From an uncultured Hyphomicrobium sp. (GTDB lineage: Bacteria > Pseudomonadota > Alphaproteobacteria > Rhizobiales > Hyphomicrobiaceae), in contig NZ_CADEFI010000001.1 in assembly GCF_902826555.1 (NCBI RefSeq), positions 98,623 to 136,970 on the forward strand: a stretch of DNA of 38,348 nt, in the 5' to 3' direction. Made by a program: the position numbers and the translations under genes. This document shows, one piece after another, positions 26,151 through 33,754 of this stretch. Each line of letters opens with the position of its first letter. The first letter of the stretch is position 1. The notes under the pieces are model-generated. The model saw only the letters and a list, made by a program, of their open reading frames with translations. It searched no databases and was not told where the DNA came from.

Positions 26151-26166
26151 CCTGATCTGCATCAGG
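26151..26166. promoter_or_regulatory. Third palindrome, Fnr-box-like
   Basis: CCTGATCTGCATCAGG is a perfect 6-bp inverted repeat with 4-base spacer. Its TGAT-N4-ATCA core equals the inner part of an Fnr/FixK box, with C/G instead of T/A at the outer positions. Centre is about 126 bp upstream of the ompW ATG, a possible class II position for ompW. Confidence 0.45.
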
Positions 26167-26284
26167 CAGCGTCTTCATTTGCCGCTTAAGCCGCGCGTGC
26201 GACGCAGCGCATGGTGACCGCCAGTTCAATCTGCCGGCGCGTCGATGCATGGCCGGCAACGATCACTCCGAAAGGACGCGACAG

Positions 26285-27025
26285 ATGACGGGCAAGACTT
26301 TTTCGCGACTGCGCACTCAGGTGTTGGCCACTGCGCTCGCGGTGACGATGGGTGCGGCGGGGCCGGCGCTCGCAGGGGACAGCAACGGGAATTTTCAGAT
26401 CAAGGTCGGCATCTCGGGCGTCTGGACCGATGACGAGACGAACAGCCTCGTGACGTCGGCCGGCGTCGACCTTCTGGCCGCGGGCGCGAGCGCGTCGACG
26501 GACGACATGACGCTTCCGACGCTGACGCTCACGTATTTCTTCAACCGCAACGTGGCCGTCGAGCTCTTTTGCTGCTTCGGTCAGACCAGCATCGTGGGCG
26601 AGGGGCTCATCAGCGGCCAAGGCGAAATCGCCGAGACGTGGATGTTTCCGCCGATCCTGACGCTGCAGTACCATTTCGACGGGCTGGGCCCCCTTCGCCC
26701 GTACGTCGGCGCCGGCGTGGAGTGGATCCACTATTTCGATACCAAGCCGGGCAGCAACGGGCTGGGCGCGGTTGCCGTGGACCTCGACGACAGCTTCGGT
26801 TTCGCTTTGCAGGCGGGCGTCGATTTCGACCTTGGCGGGGGATGGTCGCTGGGCCTCGACGTGAAGAAGGTCTGGGAGGACACCGACGTGACCTGGAGGT
26901 TCGCCGACGGCAGCCGCATCACGGCCGAGCACGACATCGATCCGCTGATTGCCACCGCCAACCTCGGCTATCGGTTCAATATCGAGGACCTGCTCGGCCG
27001 GCGCGAAGCGGCGCCTCTGAAGTAG
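26285..27025 (+). CDS. OmpW-family outer membrane protein
   Basis: From ATG 26285 (preceded by AAAGGA at 8 bases) the product is 246 residues: signal peptide (about 1-30, ending GPALAG) and an eight-strand OmpW-type barrel, with FQIKVGISGVWTDD at the start, LTLTYFFNRNVAVEL and LTLQYHFDGLGPLRPYVGAGV in the middle and LIATANLGYRFNI near the end. OmpW/OprG barrels pass small hydrophobic molecules. E. coli ompW and Pseudomonas oprG are activated by Fnr/Anr, which fits the Fnr-type boxes upstream. A loop with CC (VELFCCFGQ) is unusual for the family. Confidence 0.88.
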   Translation: MTGKTFSRLRTQVLATALAVTMGAAGPALAGDSNGNFQIKVGISGVWTDDETNSLVTSAGVDLLAAGASASTDDMTLPTLTLTYFFNRNVAVELFCCFGQTSIVGEGLISGQGEIAETWMFPPILTLQYHFDGLGPLRPYVGAGVEWIHYFDTKPGSNGLGAVAVDLDDSFGFALQAGVDFDLGGGWSLGLDVKKVWEDTDVTWRFADGSRITAEHDIDPLIATANLGYRFNIEDLLGRREAAPLK

Positions 27026-27060
27026 GGCGCACTCAACCGCGTCGAGCTGTTACGTCCACA

Positions 27061-27084
27061 AGGGCCTGGCGAAAGCCGGGCCCT
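27061..27084 (+). terminator. Probable terminator after ompW
   Basis: AGGGCCTGGC (27061-27070) and GCCGGGCCCT (27075-27084) form a 10-bp stem with one U-G wobble, closed by a GAAA tetraloop. Only a short TTCTC follows, so termination may be partial. It sits between ompW and the convergent gene ending at 27102. Confidence 0.65.
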
Positions 27085-27101
27085 TCTCATGCCGCGGAGG
27101 G

Positions 27102-27446
27102 TCACTCGGAGCGATCGTCGGTGACGCTTCCAATTCCTGGATCCGGAACAGTCGCGGACGTGCGAACAAACAGGATCGTGCCGTCCGCGCGCTGCACCTT
27201 CATGTAGTCGGTGAACCCTTCGCCGACGTGCGGCACGTCGAGCAACCTTTCGCCGGAATAAAGGACCGTGCATCCCGAAGGAGGAGCCGTTGCGTCCATC
27301 TCCAGCGGTGGTCTCGCCTCAAGCTCGATCAGCGTCTGGCGATCCCGGCACCCGAGAGTGCCGGACGACTTGACCATCCAGACTTCGGCGCGCGCGCAAA
27401 AGGACGAGGCCAACAAGGCAACGGCTGCAATCGTTCGGCGCAACAT
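27102..27446 (-). CDS. Small secreted hypothetical protein
   Basis: The 114-residue product has a signal peptide (about 1-20, MLRRTIAAVALLASSFCARA). The mature part (VWMVKSSGTLGCRDRQTLIEL, then SGCTVLYSGERLL and YMKVQRADGTILFVRTSA) looks like a small beta-rich, possibly SH3-like, domain with one likely disulfide between the cysteines in LGCRD and SGCTV. I do not recognise a named family. It is divergent from the PQQ dehydrogenase across 266 bp that contains the sigma-54-type promoter of the latter. Confidence 0.65.
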   Translation of the reverse strand: MLRRTIAAVALLASSFCARAEVWMVKSSGTLGCRDRQTLIELEARPPLEMDATAPPSGCTVLYSGERLLDVPHVGEGFTDYMKVQRADGTILFVRTSATVPDPGIGSVTDDRSE

Positions 27447-27633
27447 CGACCATCATCCTCTCTATGCTTGTCCGGACCGCGTCGGGACCGATCATCCGTT
27501 GCAGGACCGATGCTTGGGAAGCCCTCCTGGCAGAGCCTCCGTCGACGCCCGGATGCAACACGTGTCGCGGGTTCGCGGCTCTCGTCTATACGCAACGATA
27601 TAAAATTACATTTATTTTCCTTTGGTTGGTCGG

Positions 27634-27648
27634 TGGCACGCCGGTTGC
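27634..27648 (+). promoter_or_regulatory. Sigma-54 (-24/-12) promoter of the PQQ dehydrogenase
   Basis: TGGCACGCCGGTTGC matches the sigma-54 consensus TGGCACG-N4-TTGC exactly, with the GG and GC dinucleotides ten bases apart as required. Transcription would start near 27660, about 53 bases before the ATG. The 35 bases upstream (GATATAAAATTACATTTATT...) are A+T-rich, as expected for an IHF or bending site. No sigma-54 activator gene is in the window. Confidence 0.75.
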
Positions 27649-27712
27649 GTGGTGCGGGTGGAAGCGCGGCTGCTTGAGATCGCGCTGTCATAAAAGCACT
27701 GGAGGAACTCCC

Positions 27713-29464
27713 ATGACGAGGACAGGCGGTCGCCGTCCGGCGACGGCGACCAGACTATTGCTGTGTGCGGCATTGCTCGCGCCGCCCAGCGTGCTCTACG
27801 CACAGGATGCCGAACCGCCCTTGGGCATCGATACGTTGGAGGCGACGTTCAAATGGCGTCCCAACTACGTCAGCGACGACATGCTCAAGAATGCCGACAA
27901 GGACGCCAACAATTGGCTCAATTACGGCAAGGGCTACGATCACCAGAGGTATAGCCAGCTCACGCAGATCAACCGAACGAACATCAAGAAGCTGGTCCCG
28001 CTCTGGAACTTGTCGTTCGGGGTCAACGACGCGCAAGACAGCCAGGTGCTTTCGGTCAACGGCACGCTCTACGTCACGTCCAGCCAGAACAAGGTCTTTG
28101 CCGTCGAAGGATCGACGGGGCGCATTCTGTGGAAGTACGAGCATCCGCTCCCCGCGGACATCGGCCCGTTCCTATGCTGCGAGGCGATCAACCGCGGTGT
28201 CGCCGTCTACAAGGATAAGGTCTACATGGCGACGCTCGACACCCAGGTGGTGGCGCTGAACGCGTGGAGCGGCAAGGAGGAATGGAAGGTCAAGCTCGGC
28301 GATTACACGAGCGGTGACATCTATACGTCGGCTCCGTTGGTCGCCGATGGCAAGGTCATCGTCGGCAATTCGGGCGGCGATCTCGGCGGCAACGCCGGCC
28401 GCATCACCGCGCTCGATCCGGCGACGGGCAAGAAAGTCTGGGAACAGTTCACGCGCCCGACGAGCCCCGACCATCCGCAAGCCAAAACGTGGGGCAACAA
28501 TTCGTGGGAGAACGGCGGCGCATCGGCGTGGCTCACGGGCTCCTACGAGCCTTCGACCAAGACTCTGTTCTGGGGCGGCGGCAATCCGGCTCCGGACTTC
28601 GATCGTCACAGCCGTCCCGGCGACAATCTCTACAGCGACTCGACCATCGCGATGAATGTCGAGACCGGCGAGATCAAATATCACTTCCAGTACACGCCGA
28701 ACGATGCCTGGGATTATTCGGGCAACAACGAAGCGATTTTGCTCGACGACGAGCAGGGCCGCAAGGTGTGGCTGCACGGCGATCGCAACGGGCACCTCTA
28801 TTCGATCGACCGCACCAACGGCAAATGCAACTGGGTGGTGCCGATTGCGCGCGTCAACTGGGTCACCAGCTTCGGAGAGAACTGCCGGCCGAACGTCAAC
28901 CCGGAGAAGGTGCCGGTCAAGGGACGCCTCGTCACCGACATCGCGCCGGTGCTCGACGGCGGCAAGGAATGGCATCCCGCCACCTACAGCCCGAAGACAA
29001 AGCTGATCTACATTCCGTTCATCGACAGCTCGATGAACATCGAGCTCAAGGACCAGAAGTTCGAACGCGGCAAGTGGTTCCTTCGCTCCAAGGTGCTGTC
29101 GGTCAATCCCTACACGGGCGGACTCAAGGCCTTCAACGCCACCTCCGGCGAATTGGTCTGGACCAAACCGCAAAGCTTCCCGGCCACGAGCGGTCTCGTC
29201 AGCACGGCGGGCGGACTTGTCTTCTCGGGTGACGCGGAGGGCTACTTCAGCGCCGTTGCAGACGATACCGGCGAGGAGATGTGGCGCTTCAACGTCGGAA
29301 CCGGCATCCACGGCAACCCCACGACCTTCACGGTCAACGGCAAGCAGGTCGTCGCCATCGTTTACGGTCCGGGTGGCGGAAGCTTGTGGCCGCTCGCCTA
29401 CGCCGAGTTCATGAAGACCCACAATCGTGGCGGTGGCGTCATGCTGTTCGGGCTTCCCGAGTAA
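27713..29464 (+). CDS. PQQ-dependent methanol/ethanol-family alcohol dehydrogenase
   Basis: The 583-residue periplasmic quinoprotein starts at ATG 27713 (GGAGGA upstream) with a signal peptide ending at about A30. Propeller landmarks are vicinal C155-C156 (PFLCCEAIN), GNPAPDF with N291, and the catalytic Asp D334 in DAWDYSGNNE. Two metal positions differ from textbook enzymes: the Ca-ligand Glu (GAELG in MxaF) is Asp223 (GGDLGGNAG), and the position two after the catalytic Asp is Ser336, not the Asp that marks lanthanide-type XoxF. It should therefore be Ca-type or divergent. It oxidises an alcohol and passes electrons to the cytochrome c encoded next. No PQQ genes are visible. Confidence 0.93.
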   Translation: MTRTGGRRPATATRLLLCAALLAPPSVLYAQDAEPPLGIDTLEATFKWRPNYVSDDMLKNADKDANNWLNYGKGYDHQRYSQLTQINRTNIKKLVPLWNLSFGVNDAQDSQVLSVNGTLYVTSSQNKVFAVEGSTGRILWKYEHPLPADIGPFLCCEAINRGVAVYKDKVYMATLDTQVVALNAWSGKEEWKVKLGDYTSGDIYTSAPLVADGKVIVGNSGGDLGGNAGRITALDPATGKKVWEQFTRPTSPDHPQAKTWGNNSWENGGASAWLTGSYEPSTKTLFWGGGNPAPDFDRHSRPGDNLYSDSTIAMNVETGEIKYHFQYTPNDAWDYSGNNEAILLDDEQGRKVWLHGDRNGHLYSIDRTNGKCNWVVPIARVNWVTSFGENCRPNVNPEKVPVKGRLVTDIAPVLDGGKEWHPATYSPKTKLIYIPFIDSSMNIELKDQKFERGKWFLRSKVLSVNPYTGGLKAFNATSGELVWTKPQSFPATSGLVSTAGGLVFSGDAEGYFSAVADDTGEEMWRFNVGTGIHGNPTTFTVNGKQVVAIVYGPGGGSLWPLAYAEFMKTHNRGGGVMLFGLPE

Positions 29465-29478
29465 AACCAGAACCGGTG

Positions 29479-29504
29479 CCGGTCCCGCCCACGGGCGGGA
29501 CCGG
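29479..29504 (+). other. Strong intercistronic hairpin
   Basis: CCGGTCCCGCCC (29479-29490) and GGGCGGGACCGG (29493-29504) are a perfect 12-base inverted repeat with a 2-base spacer, starting 14 bp after the dehydrogenase stop and ending 51 bp before the cytochrome c ATG. No T-run follows. It is a likely stabiliser or attenuator giving more dehydrogenase than cytochrome. Confidence 0.75.
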
Positions 29505-29555
29505 ACGCGAAACGCAGAGCACCTGCTCGAAACTTACGAACATCGGATCCATCAC

Positions 29556-30020
29556 ATGCCCAGAATTCTCGTCCTCCATCGCCTGCTAGCGGTTGGAGTC
29601 GTCGCTGCTTTTGCGTGCCTCGCGGCGACCGTGGAGACCGGCAACGTTTCTGCAATGTCCTCCGGACAGTCGCAGCCCGGCGCACCGAAAGCGTCCACGA
29701 ATCCGTTTGCCGGAGACCGCGCCGCGCTCACGGAAGGGGCGGACCTGTTCGGGCGCAACTGCCAGCAATGCCACAGCACGCGCGGCATCGGCGGAAAATG
29801 CCCTCAGCTCATCCACGGCGCCTGGGGCCCCGAAGGGGCGAACTCGGACGAGCTGATGTTTCGAACCATCTCGGAAGGACGGGCCAACACGCAGATGGGC
29901 GCGTTCAAGGACGCGCTGACGAGCGATGAAATCTGGAAGATCGTCGCCTATCTGAGATATGAAGCTCAGCGTTACGCGCAGCAGAGGAAGGACGACGACG
30001 AGGACTCCACGCGCCGCTGA
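29556..30020 (+). CDS. Class I c-type cytochrome, electron acceptor of the PQQ dehydrogenase
   Basis: The 154-residue protein has an N-terminal hydrophobic signal or anchor (about 6-26), a Gly/Pro/Ser linker, and one heme site C69-QQ-C72-H73 (NCQQCHSTRG). The sixth ligand is probably M114 (ANTQMGAFKDALTSDEIW), followed by the conserved helix IWKIVAYLRY. The C-terminus is charged (RKDDDEDSTRR). Placed 91 bp after the dehydrogenase, it should be its periplasmic electron acceptor, as XoxG/MxaG or cytochrome c550 are for relatives. Its sequence is closer to general small c-type acceptors than to MxaG. Confidence 0.9.
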   Translation: MPRILVLHRLLAVGVVAAFACLAATVETGNVSAMSSGQSQPGAPKASTNPFAGDRAALTEGADLFGRNCQQCHSTRGIGGKCPQLIHGAWGPEGANSDELMFRTISEGRANTQMGAFKDALTSDEIWKIVAYLRYEAQRYAQQRKDDDEDSTRR

Positions 30021-30054
30021 TTGTCGTCGCGGTTGTCATTCACGGGCGGTCCGT

Positions 30055-30351
30055 TCAGCCTTTGCAGACTTTGGCCGTGGCACTGCAGGTCCAGAGGGTG
30101 CCGTCGCTCCTGCACTTGTAGGCAGGCTTGGAGATGCGATCGGTCTCGAAGGGCCAGTTGCCCGTCACCTGGCGAATGATCAGGAAGGATTCGTACTCGG
30201 CGAAGCCGCGCGTGATGCCGGTCGCCGAGCCATGCTTGGTGACGCAGGATTCGGCGTGTGCGGTGGGCATTTGCAGCGTCAGGGCCGCAAGCAGTGCGGC
30301 TGCGACGGCGGCCGGACATGCAACTTTATGCATCACTTCGCGTGACGGCAT
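30055..30351 (-). CDS. Small secreted hypothetical protein
   Basis: From ATG 30351 (GGGGGAG upstream) the product is 98 residues with a signal peptide (about 1-33, [21 protein letters not shown]). Mature residues contain four cysteines (AESCVTK, AYKCRSD, LWTCSAT, KVCKG) and a run around [19 protein letters not shown]. It is probably a disulfide-stabilised periplasmic protein. The upstream in-frame extension to 30864 runs antisense to coaD and is not credible. It is divergent from coaD. I recognise no family. Confidence 0.6.
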   Translation of the reverse strand: MPSREVMHKVACPAAVAAALLAALTLQMPTAHAESCVTKHGSATGITRGFAEYESFLIIRQVTGNWPFETDRISKPAYKCRSDGTLWTCSATAKVCKG

Positions 30352-30471
30352 GGCCTTACTCCCCCGTTCCGTCGTTGCATGGGCTACTATGACGCGGAAA
30401 AAGCCATCCGCCAACGGCTCCGGCGTCCTTCCGGTGTTGAATTTGCCCTTGCCGCCCGGCACCATAGCGAC

Positions 30472-30981
30472 ATGAGCAGAACCGGCTTCTATTCGGGGTC
30501 CTTCGATCCCGTCACACTCGGGCATACGGACATCATCGCACGGGCCGCCCGGCTCGTGGATCGGTTGGTGATCGGCATCGGCGTGCATCCGGCAAAGGCG
30601 CCGATGTTCTCCGACGGCGAGCGCGTAGATATGCTCGAAGCCGAGACGCGCGCCGTTGCCGCCTCCGCCGGGATCGGCATCGAGGTGGTGACGTTCTCGG
30701 ATCTTGCGGTGTCGGCGGCGCAGCGCCACGGCGCCAGCGTGATCTTCCGCGGGCTCAGGGACGGGACGGATTTCGATTATGAGATGCAGATGGCCAACAT
30801 GAACGGCCAGATGGCTCCGTCCGTGCAGACCGTGTTCGTCGCCGCTTCGCCCGAGGTCCGGCATATCGCTGCCAATCTCGTCCGGCAGATTGCGCTGATG
30901 GGGGGCGATGTGACGCCCTTCGTCTCAAAAGGGGTGGCGCTCAGGCTTGCGACCAAGGCCAAATCCAAGGCGAAGCGGTAG
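30472..30981 (+). CDS. coaD: Phosphopantetheine adenylyltransferase
   Basis: The 169-residue enzyme makes dephospho-CoA from 4'-phosphopantetheine and ATP, the penultimate step of CoA synthesis. The nucleotidyltransferase signature is [14 protein letters not shown] (T/HxGH at 15-18), followed by [32 protein letters not shown] and [11 protein letters not shown]; the usual ISSS loop is IAAN. The Lys/Arg tail is common in relatives. It starts at ATG 30472; earlier in-frame codons lie in the divergent promoter region. It opens the coaD-ppi-ppi cluster. Confidence 0.96.
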   Translation: MSRTGFYSGSFDPVTLGHTDIIARAARLVDRLVIGIGVHPAKAPMFSDGERVDMLEAETRAVAASAGIGIEVVTFSDLAVSAAQRHGASVIFRGLRDGTDFDYEMQMANMNGQMAPSVQTVFVAASPEVRHIAANLVRQIALMGGDVTPFVSKGVALRLATKAKSKAKR

Positions 30982-31108
30982 GCGGCCCGGTTGCCGCGCC
31001 CGCGGCAAAGGTTCATAACCTCGGCCTTGGAATGGACACGGGGCCGGGTGATGCACGGGTGGGCCGTCCGTTCGCATGGCAACAAACAATAGAACCGGGG
31101 AAACGATC

Positions 31109-31720
31109 GTGGGCAGAAGCCTTTTCACCACCAATCGCAGCGGGGCTTTCCGCTGGGGAGCGCGGGGGCTGGCCGCGATGGCCGTGGCCGCTGTTTTCGC
31201 GGCCGTTTTCGTGAGCGCGCAGATTTGTGCGCCGTCGCGCGCGTTGGCCGACGATGCCGCGAACACGGTGATCATCGAACTCAAGTCCGGGAAGGTGAAG
31301 ATCAAGCTGCTGCCCGACAAAGCTCCCAAGCATGTCGAGCGGGTGAAGAAGCTGGTTTCGGAAGGTTTCTACAATGGCATCACCTTCCATCGCGTGATCC
31401 CGGGCTTCATGGCGCAGACCGGCGACCCCACCGGGACCGGGACGGGAGGATCGCCTTATCCCGACCTTCCGGCCGAATTCAATGACGTGCCGTTCAAGCG
31501 CGGCACCATCGGCGCGGCGCGCACGATGGATCCGAACAGCGCCAACAGCCAGTTTTTCATCTGTTTCGCTGACGCGTCGCATCTGACGGGTCAGTACACG
31601 GTGTGGGGCGAGGTGGTGGACGGCATGCAGTACGTCGACCAGATCGCCCAGGGCGAGCCTCCGGCCAAGCCCGACGTGATCGTGAAAATGTACATGGCTG
31701 CCGACGGCGCGGGGCAGTAG
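31109..31720 (+). CDS. Periplasmic cyclophilin-type peptidyl-prolyl isomerase
   Basis: From GTG 31109 (GGGGA seven bases upstream) the product is 203 residues; ATG 31076 is an alternative. A long N-terminus carries a hydrophobic signal segment (AAMAVAAVFAAVFVSAQI) cleaved near ALA/DD. The cyclophilin domain follows with the catalytic-site stretch FHRVIPGFMAQTGD (Arg, Phe, Gln), then NSANSQFFICF and WGEVVDGMQYVD. Cyclophilins speed proline isomerisation in folding proteins. The next gene begins 8 bp downstream. Confidence 0.93.
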   Translation: MGRSLFTTNRSGAFRWGARGLAAMAVAAVFAAVFVSAQICAPSRALADDAANTVIIELKSGKVKIKLLPDKAPKHVERVKKLVSEGFYNGITFHRVIPGFMAQTGDPTGTGTGGSPYPDLPAEFNDVPFKRGTIGAARTMDPNSANSQFFICFADASHLTGQYTVWGEVVDGMQYVDQIAQGEPPAKPDVIVKMYMAADGAGQ

Positions 31721-31728
31721 GCGTTCGC

Positions 31729-32310
31729 ATGGCGGTATGGATCACGCGACTGGCGGCTCTCGTCCTGGCCTGCAGCCTCGCGGCGTGCGGTCCGTCGAAC
31801 GCGCCGAATTTGAATGCCAACGTCTCGACTCCGCCGCCCAACGCAAACGATCCCGCGAACATGGTGGTCTTGGAGCTCAAGACGGGCAAGGTGACGATCC
31901 GGCTGAGGCCGGATCTGGCTCCGAAGCATGTGGAACGGTTCAAGATGCTGGTGAACGAGGGCTTCTACAACGGGCTCAAGTGGCACCGCGTGATCCCGGG
32001 CTTCATGGCGCAGACCGGCGATCCGAAGGGCAACGGCAGCGGCGGGTCGAAGTATCCGGATCTGCCCGCCGAGTTCACGCCTACTCCGTTCGAGCGAGGG
32101 ACGGTCGGGGCGGCGCGCTCGGGGAGCCCCAACAGCGCCAACAGCCAGTTCTTCATCTGCTTTACGCACACGCCAAGTCTCAACGGCGATTATACCGTGT
32201 TTGGTCAAGTGGTTGACGGCATGCCACTTGTCGATCAGATCGCCAAGGGCGAGCCGCCGCCGACCCCGGATACCATCATAAAAATGTACATGGCGCCGGC
32301 GGTGCCCTAA
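31729..32310 (+). CDS. Lipoprotein cyclophilin-type peptidyl-prolyl isomerase
   Basis: The 193-residue protein has a lipoprotein signal peptide with lipobox LAAC (ALVLACSLAAC, Cys about 19), then a Pro/Asn-rich linker and a cyclophilin domain with WHRVIPGFMAQTGD, SGGSKYPDLPAEF and NSANSQFFICF. It is highly similar to the preceding gene, from VERFKMLVNEGFYNGLKWHRVI onward, and follows it by 8 bp, so the two look like a tandem duplication in one operon, here retargeted to a lipid anchor. Confidence 0.92.
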   Translation: MAVWITRLAALVLACSLAACGPSNAPNLNANVSTPPPNANDPANMVVLELKTGKVTIRLRPDLAPKHVERFKMLVNEGFYNGLKWHRVIPGFMAQTGDPKGNGSGGSKYPDLPAEFTPTPFERGTVGAARSGSPNSANSQFFICFTHTPSLNGDYTVFGQVVDGMPLVDQIAKGEPPPTPDTIIKMYMAPAVP

Positions 32311-32397
32311 CCCCACATCTTTCATTGCGGCGTCCGTAGCCCGGGCCAATGAAGCCCCGGGCGCGTCTTTCCGTTCAACTCACTGGAGCTTACCCAC

Positions 32398-32874
32398 ATG
32401 GCCGACATCAAGGATCCCGAGAACACGCTCATCATCGAGACGACGAAAGGCCGTGTGGTCATCGCGCTGCGCCCGGACCTGGCGCCGAACCACGTTGCGC
32501 GCATCAAGCAGCTGGCGCGCGAGGGGTTCTATGACGGCATCGTGTTCCATCGCGTGATCGATGGCTTCATGGCGCAGACAGGCTGCCCCAACGGCTCGGG
32601 TACGGGCGGCTCGAAACTTCCGAACCTCAAGGCGGAGTTCAACGCCGAGCCGCACGTGCGTGGCGTGTGCTCCATGGCGCGTGCGGCCTCTCCCGATAGC
32701 GCCAACAGCCAGTTCTTCATTGTGTTCGACGATGCGACGTTCCTCGACCGCAAGTACACGGTATGGGGGCAGGTGATCGAGGGCATGGACAACGTCGACA
32801 AGATCAAGCGCGGCGAGCCGGTGCAGAACCCGGATCGGATGACCTCGGTCAAAGTCGCCGCAGACGTCGCCTAG
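32398..32874 (+). CDS. Cytoplasmic cyclophilin-type peptidyl-prolyl isomerase
   Basis: The 158-residue protein lacks a signal peptide and starts directly with MADIKDPENTLIIETTKGRVV. FHRVIDGFMAQTGC and SANSQFFIVFDD give the active-site region; length equals E. coli PpiB. It is the third consecutive cyclophilin. A small hairpin (GCCCGGG 32339-32345 with CCCGGGC 32356-32362) and 87 bp separate it from the lipoprotein version, and GGAG precedes the ATG. Confidence 0.95.
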   Translation: MADIKDPENTLIIETTKGRVVIALRPDLAPNHVARIKQLAREGFYDGIVFHRVIDGFMAQTGCPNGSGTGGSKLPNLKAEFNAEPHVRGVCSMARAASPDSANSQFFIVFDDATFLDRKYTVWGQVIEGMDNVDKIKRGEPVQNPDRMTSVKVAADVA

Positions 32875-32904
32875 AACGTCGCTCGAAAGCTCGGAGGTGA
32901 GCGC

Positions 32905-33357
32905 ATGTCGTTGCAGGCAGCCGCACTCAGCACGGTCGCGTTCGTGGTGGGCGCCCTGCTCTCCATTCAGGCGCCGATCAACGCCATGGCGGGGGCGAGG
33001 CTTGGGCATCCTCTCGGAGGGGCGTTGCTGTCCTTTGTCGTCGGGACGCTCTTTCTCGCCGTCGTGACGATGCTGCTCGCGCGCAGCGAGGTGGCCTGGG
33101 GGAACGTCGCTTCGCTTTCCCCGGTGCTTTGGCTCGGCGGTGTGCTGGGCGCCATCTACATCACGGCCGCCATCGTTCTTACGCCGACGATTGGAGTCGG
33201 CGCGCTCATCGCGTTGACCATCGCCGGGCAGGTGACGGCGAGCCTGGTGCTCGATCACTATGGCGTGCTCGAACTCGCTACGCGTGAGATCACGATGGGG
33301 CGTGCCGCCGGTGCGGTGCTCGTGGTCGTGGGCGCACTCATGGTGCGGTTTTTCTAG
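32905..33357 (+). CDS. YdcZ (DUF606)-family DMT transporter
   Basis: The 150-residue protein is almost wholly hydrophobic with about five membrane helices. LSIQAPINAMAGARLGHPLGGALLSFVVG is the characteristic N-terminal block of DUF606/YdcZ proteins, half-size members of the drug/metabolite transporter superfamily that may dimerise. The substrate is unknown. GGAGGTGA precedes the ATG at ideal spacing. It follows the third cyclophilin by 30 bp. Confidence 0.85.
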   Translation: MSLQAAALSTVAFVVGALLSIQAPINAMAGARLGHPLGGALLSFVVGTLFLAVVTMLLARSEVAWGNVASLSPVLWLGGVLGAIYITAAIVLTPTIGVGALIALTIAGQVTASLVLDHYGVLELATREITMGRAAGAVLVVVGALMVRFF

Positions 33358-33376
33358 CCGGGAAGGGCGAGCAGCG

Positions 33377-33754
33377 ATGATCGGGTCATGGGGCTTGTGG
33401 AATGTGGGTGTCGCCGGGCTTGTCGGTGCGGCGGGCGTGGCGCTGGCCGCCGTGGCGGCGCATCGCGTCGCCGATCCGTCGCTCGCGACGGCGGCTCTGT
33501 TTCTGATCCTGCATGCCGGTGCGGCCGTCGCGCTGTCGGCGATTGCCGGCGGCTCGCCGTGGCCGGCGGCTTTTCTTGCGGCCGCTTCGCTGATGCTCTT
33601 TGCCGTGGCCCTGTTTTCGGGCGACGTGGCAGTGCGCGTGCTCGCGGAAGGCCGGCTTTTCCCGATGGCGGCGCCGACCGGGGGATCGCTTTTGATCCTG
33701 GCGTGGCTGGTCGCCGGCGTTGCCGGGATCGTCTCCGCCCTCAAAGGCGGCTGA
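33377..33754 (+). CDS. Small membrane protein, DUF423-like
   Basis: The 125-residue product has four predicted helices (about 8-26, 38-55, 61-79, 100-118). LILHAGAAVALSAIAG, LMLFAVALFSGDVAV and FPMAAPTGGSLLILAWL resemble the DUF423/YgdD arrangement, where these elements recur. Family function is unknown. The start 33377 is 19 bp after the YdcZ gene, so cotranscription is likely. Confidence 0.65.
   Translation: MIGSWGLWNVGVAGLVGAAGVALAAVAAHRVADPSLATAALFLILHAGAAVALSAIAGGSPWPAAFLAAASLMLFAVALFSGDVAVRVLAEGRLFPMAAPTGGSLLILAWLVAGVAGIVSALKGG

Noticed and set aside
27713-29464. mxaF or xoxF methanol dehydrogenase
   Set aside because: Metal-site residues fit neither type (Asp for Glu, Ser for the lanthanide Asp) and no mxa/xox accessory genes are visible; the general family name is safer.
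30055-30864. 269-residue minus-strand protein overlapping coaD
   Set aside because: Only the last 98 residues have a signal peptide, cysteine pattern and ribosome-binding site; the rest is antisense to coaD.
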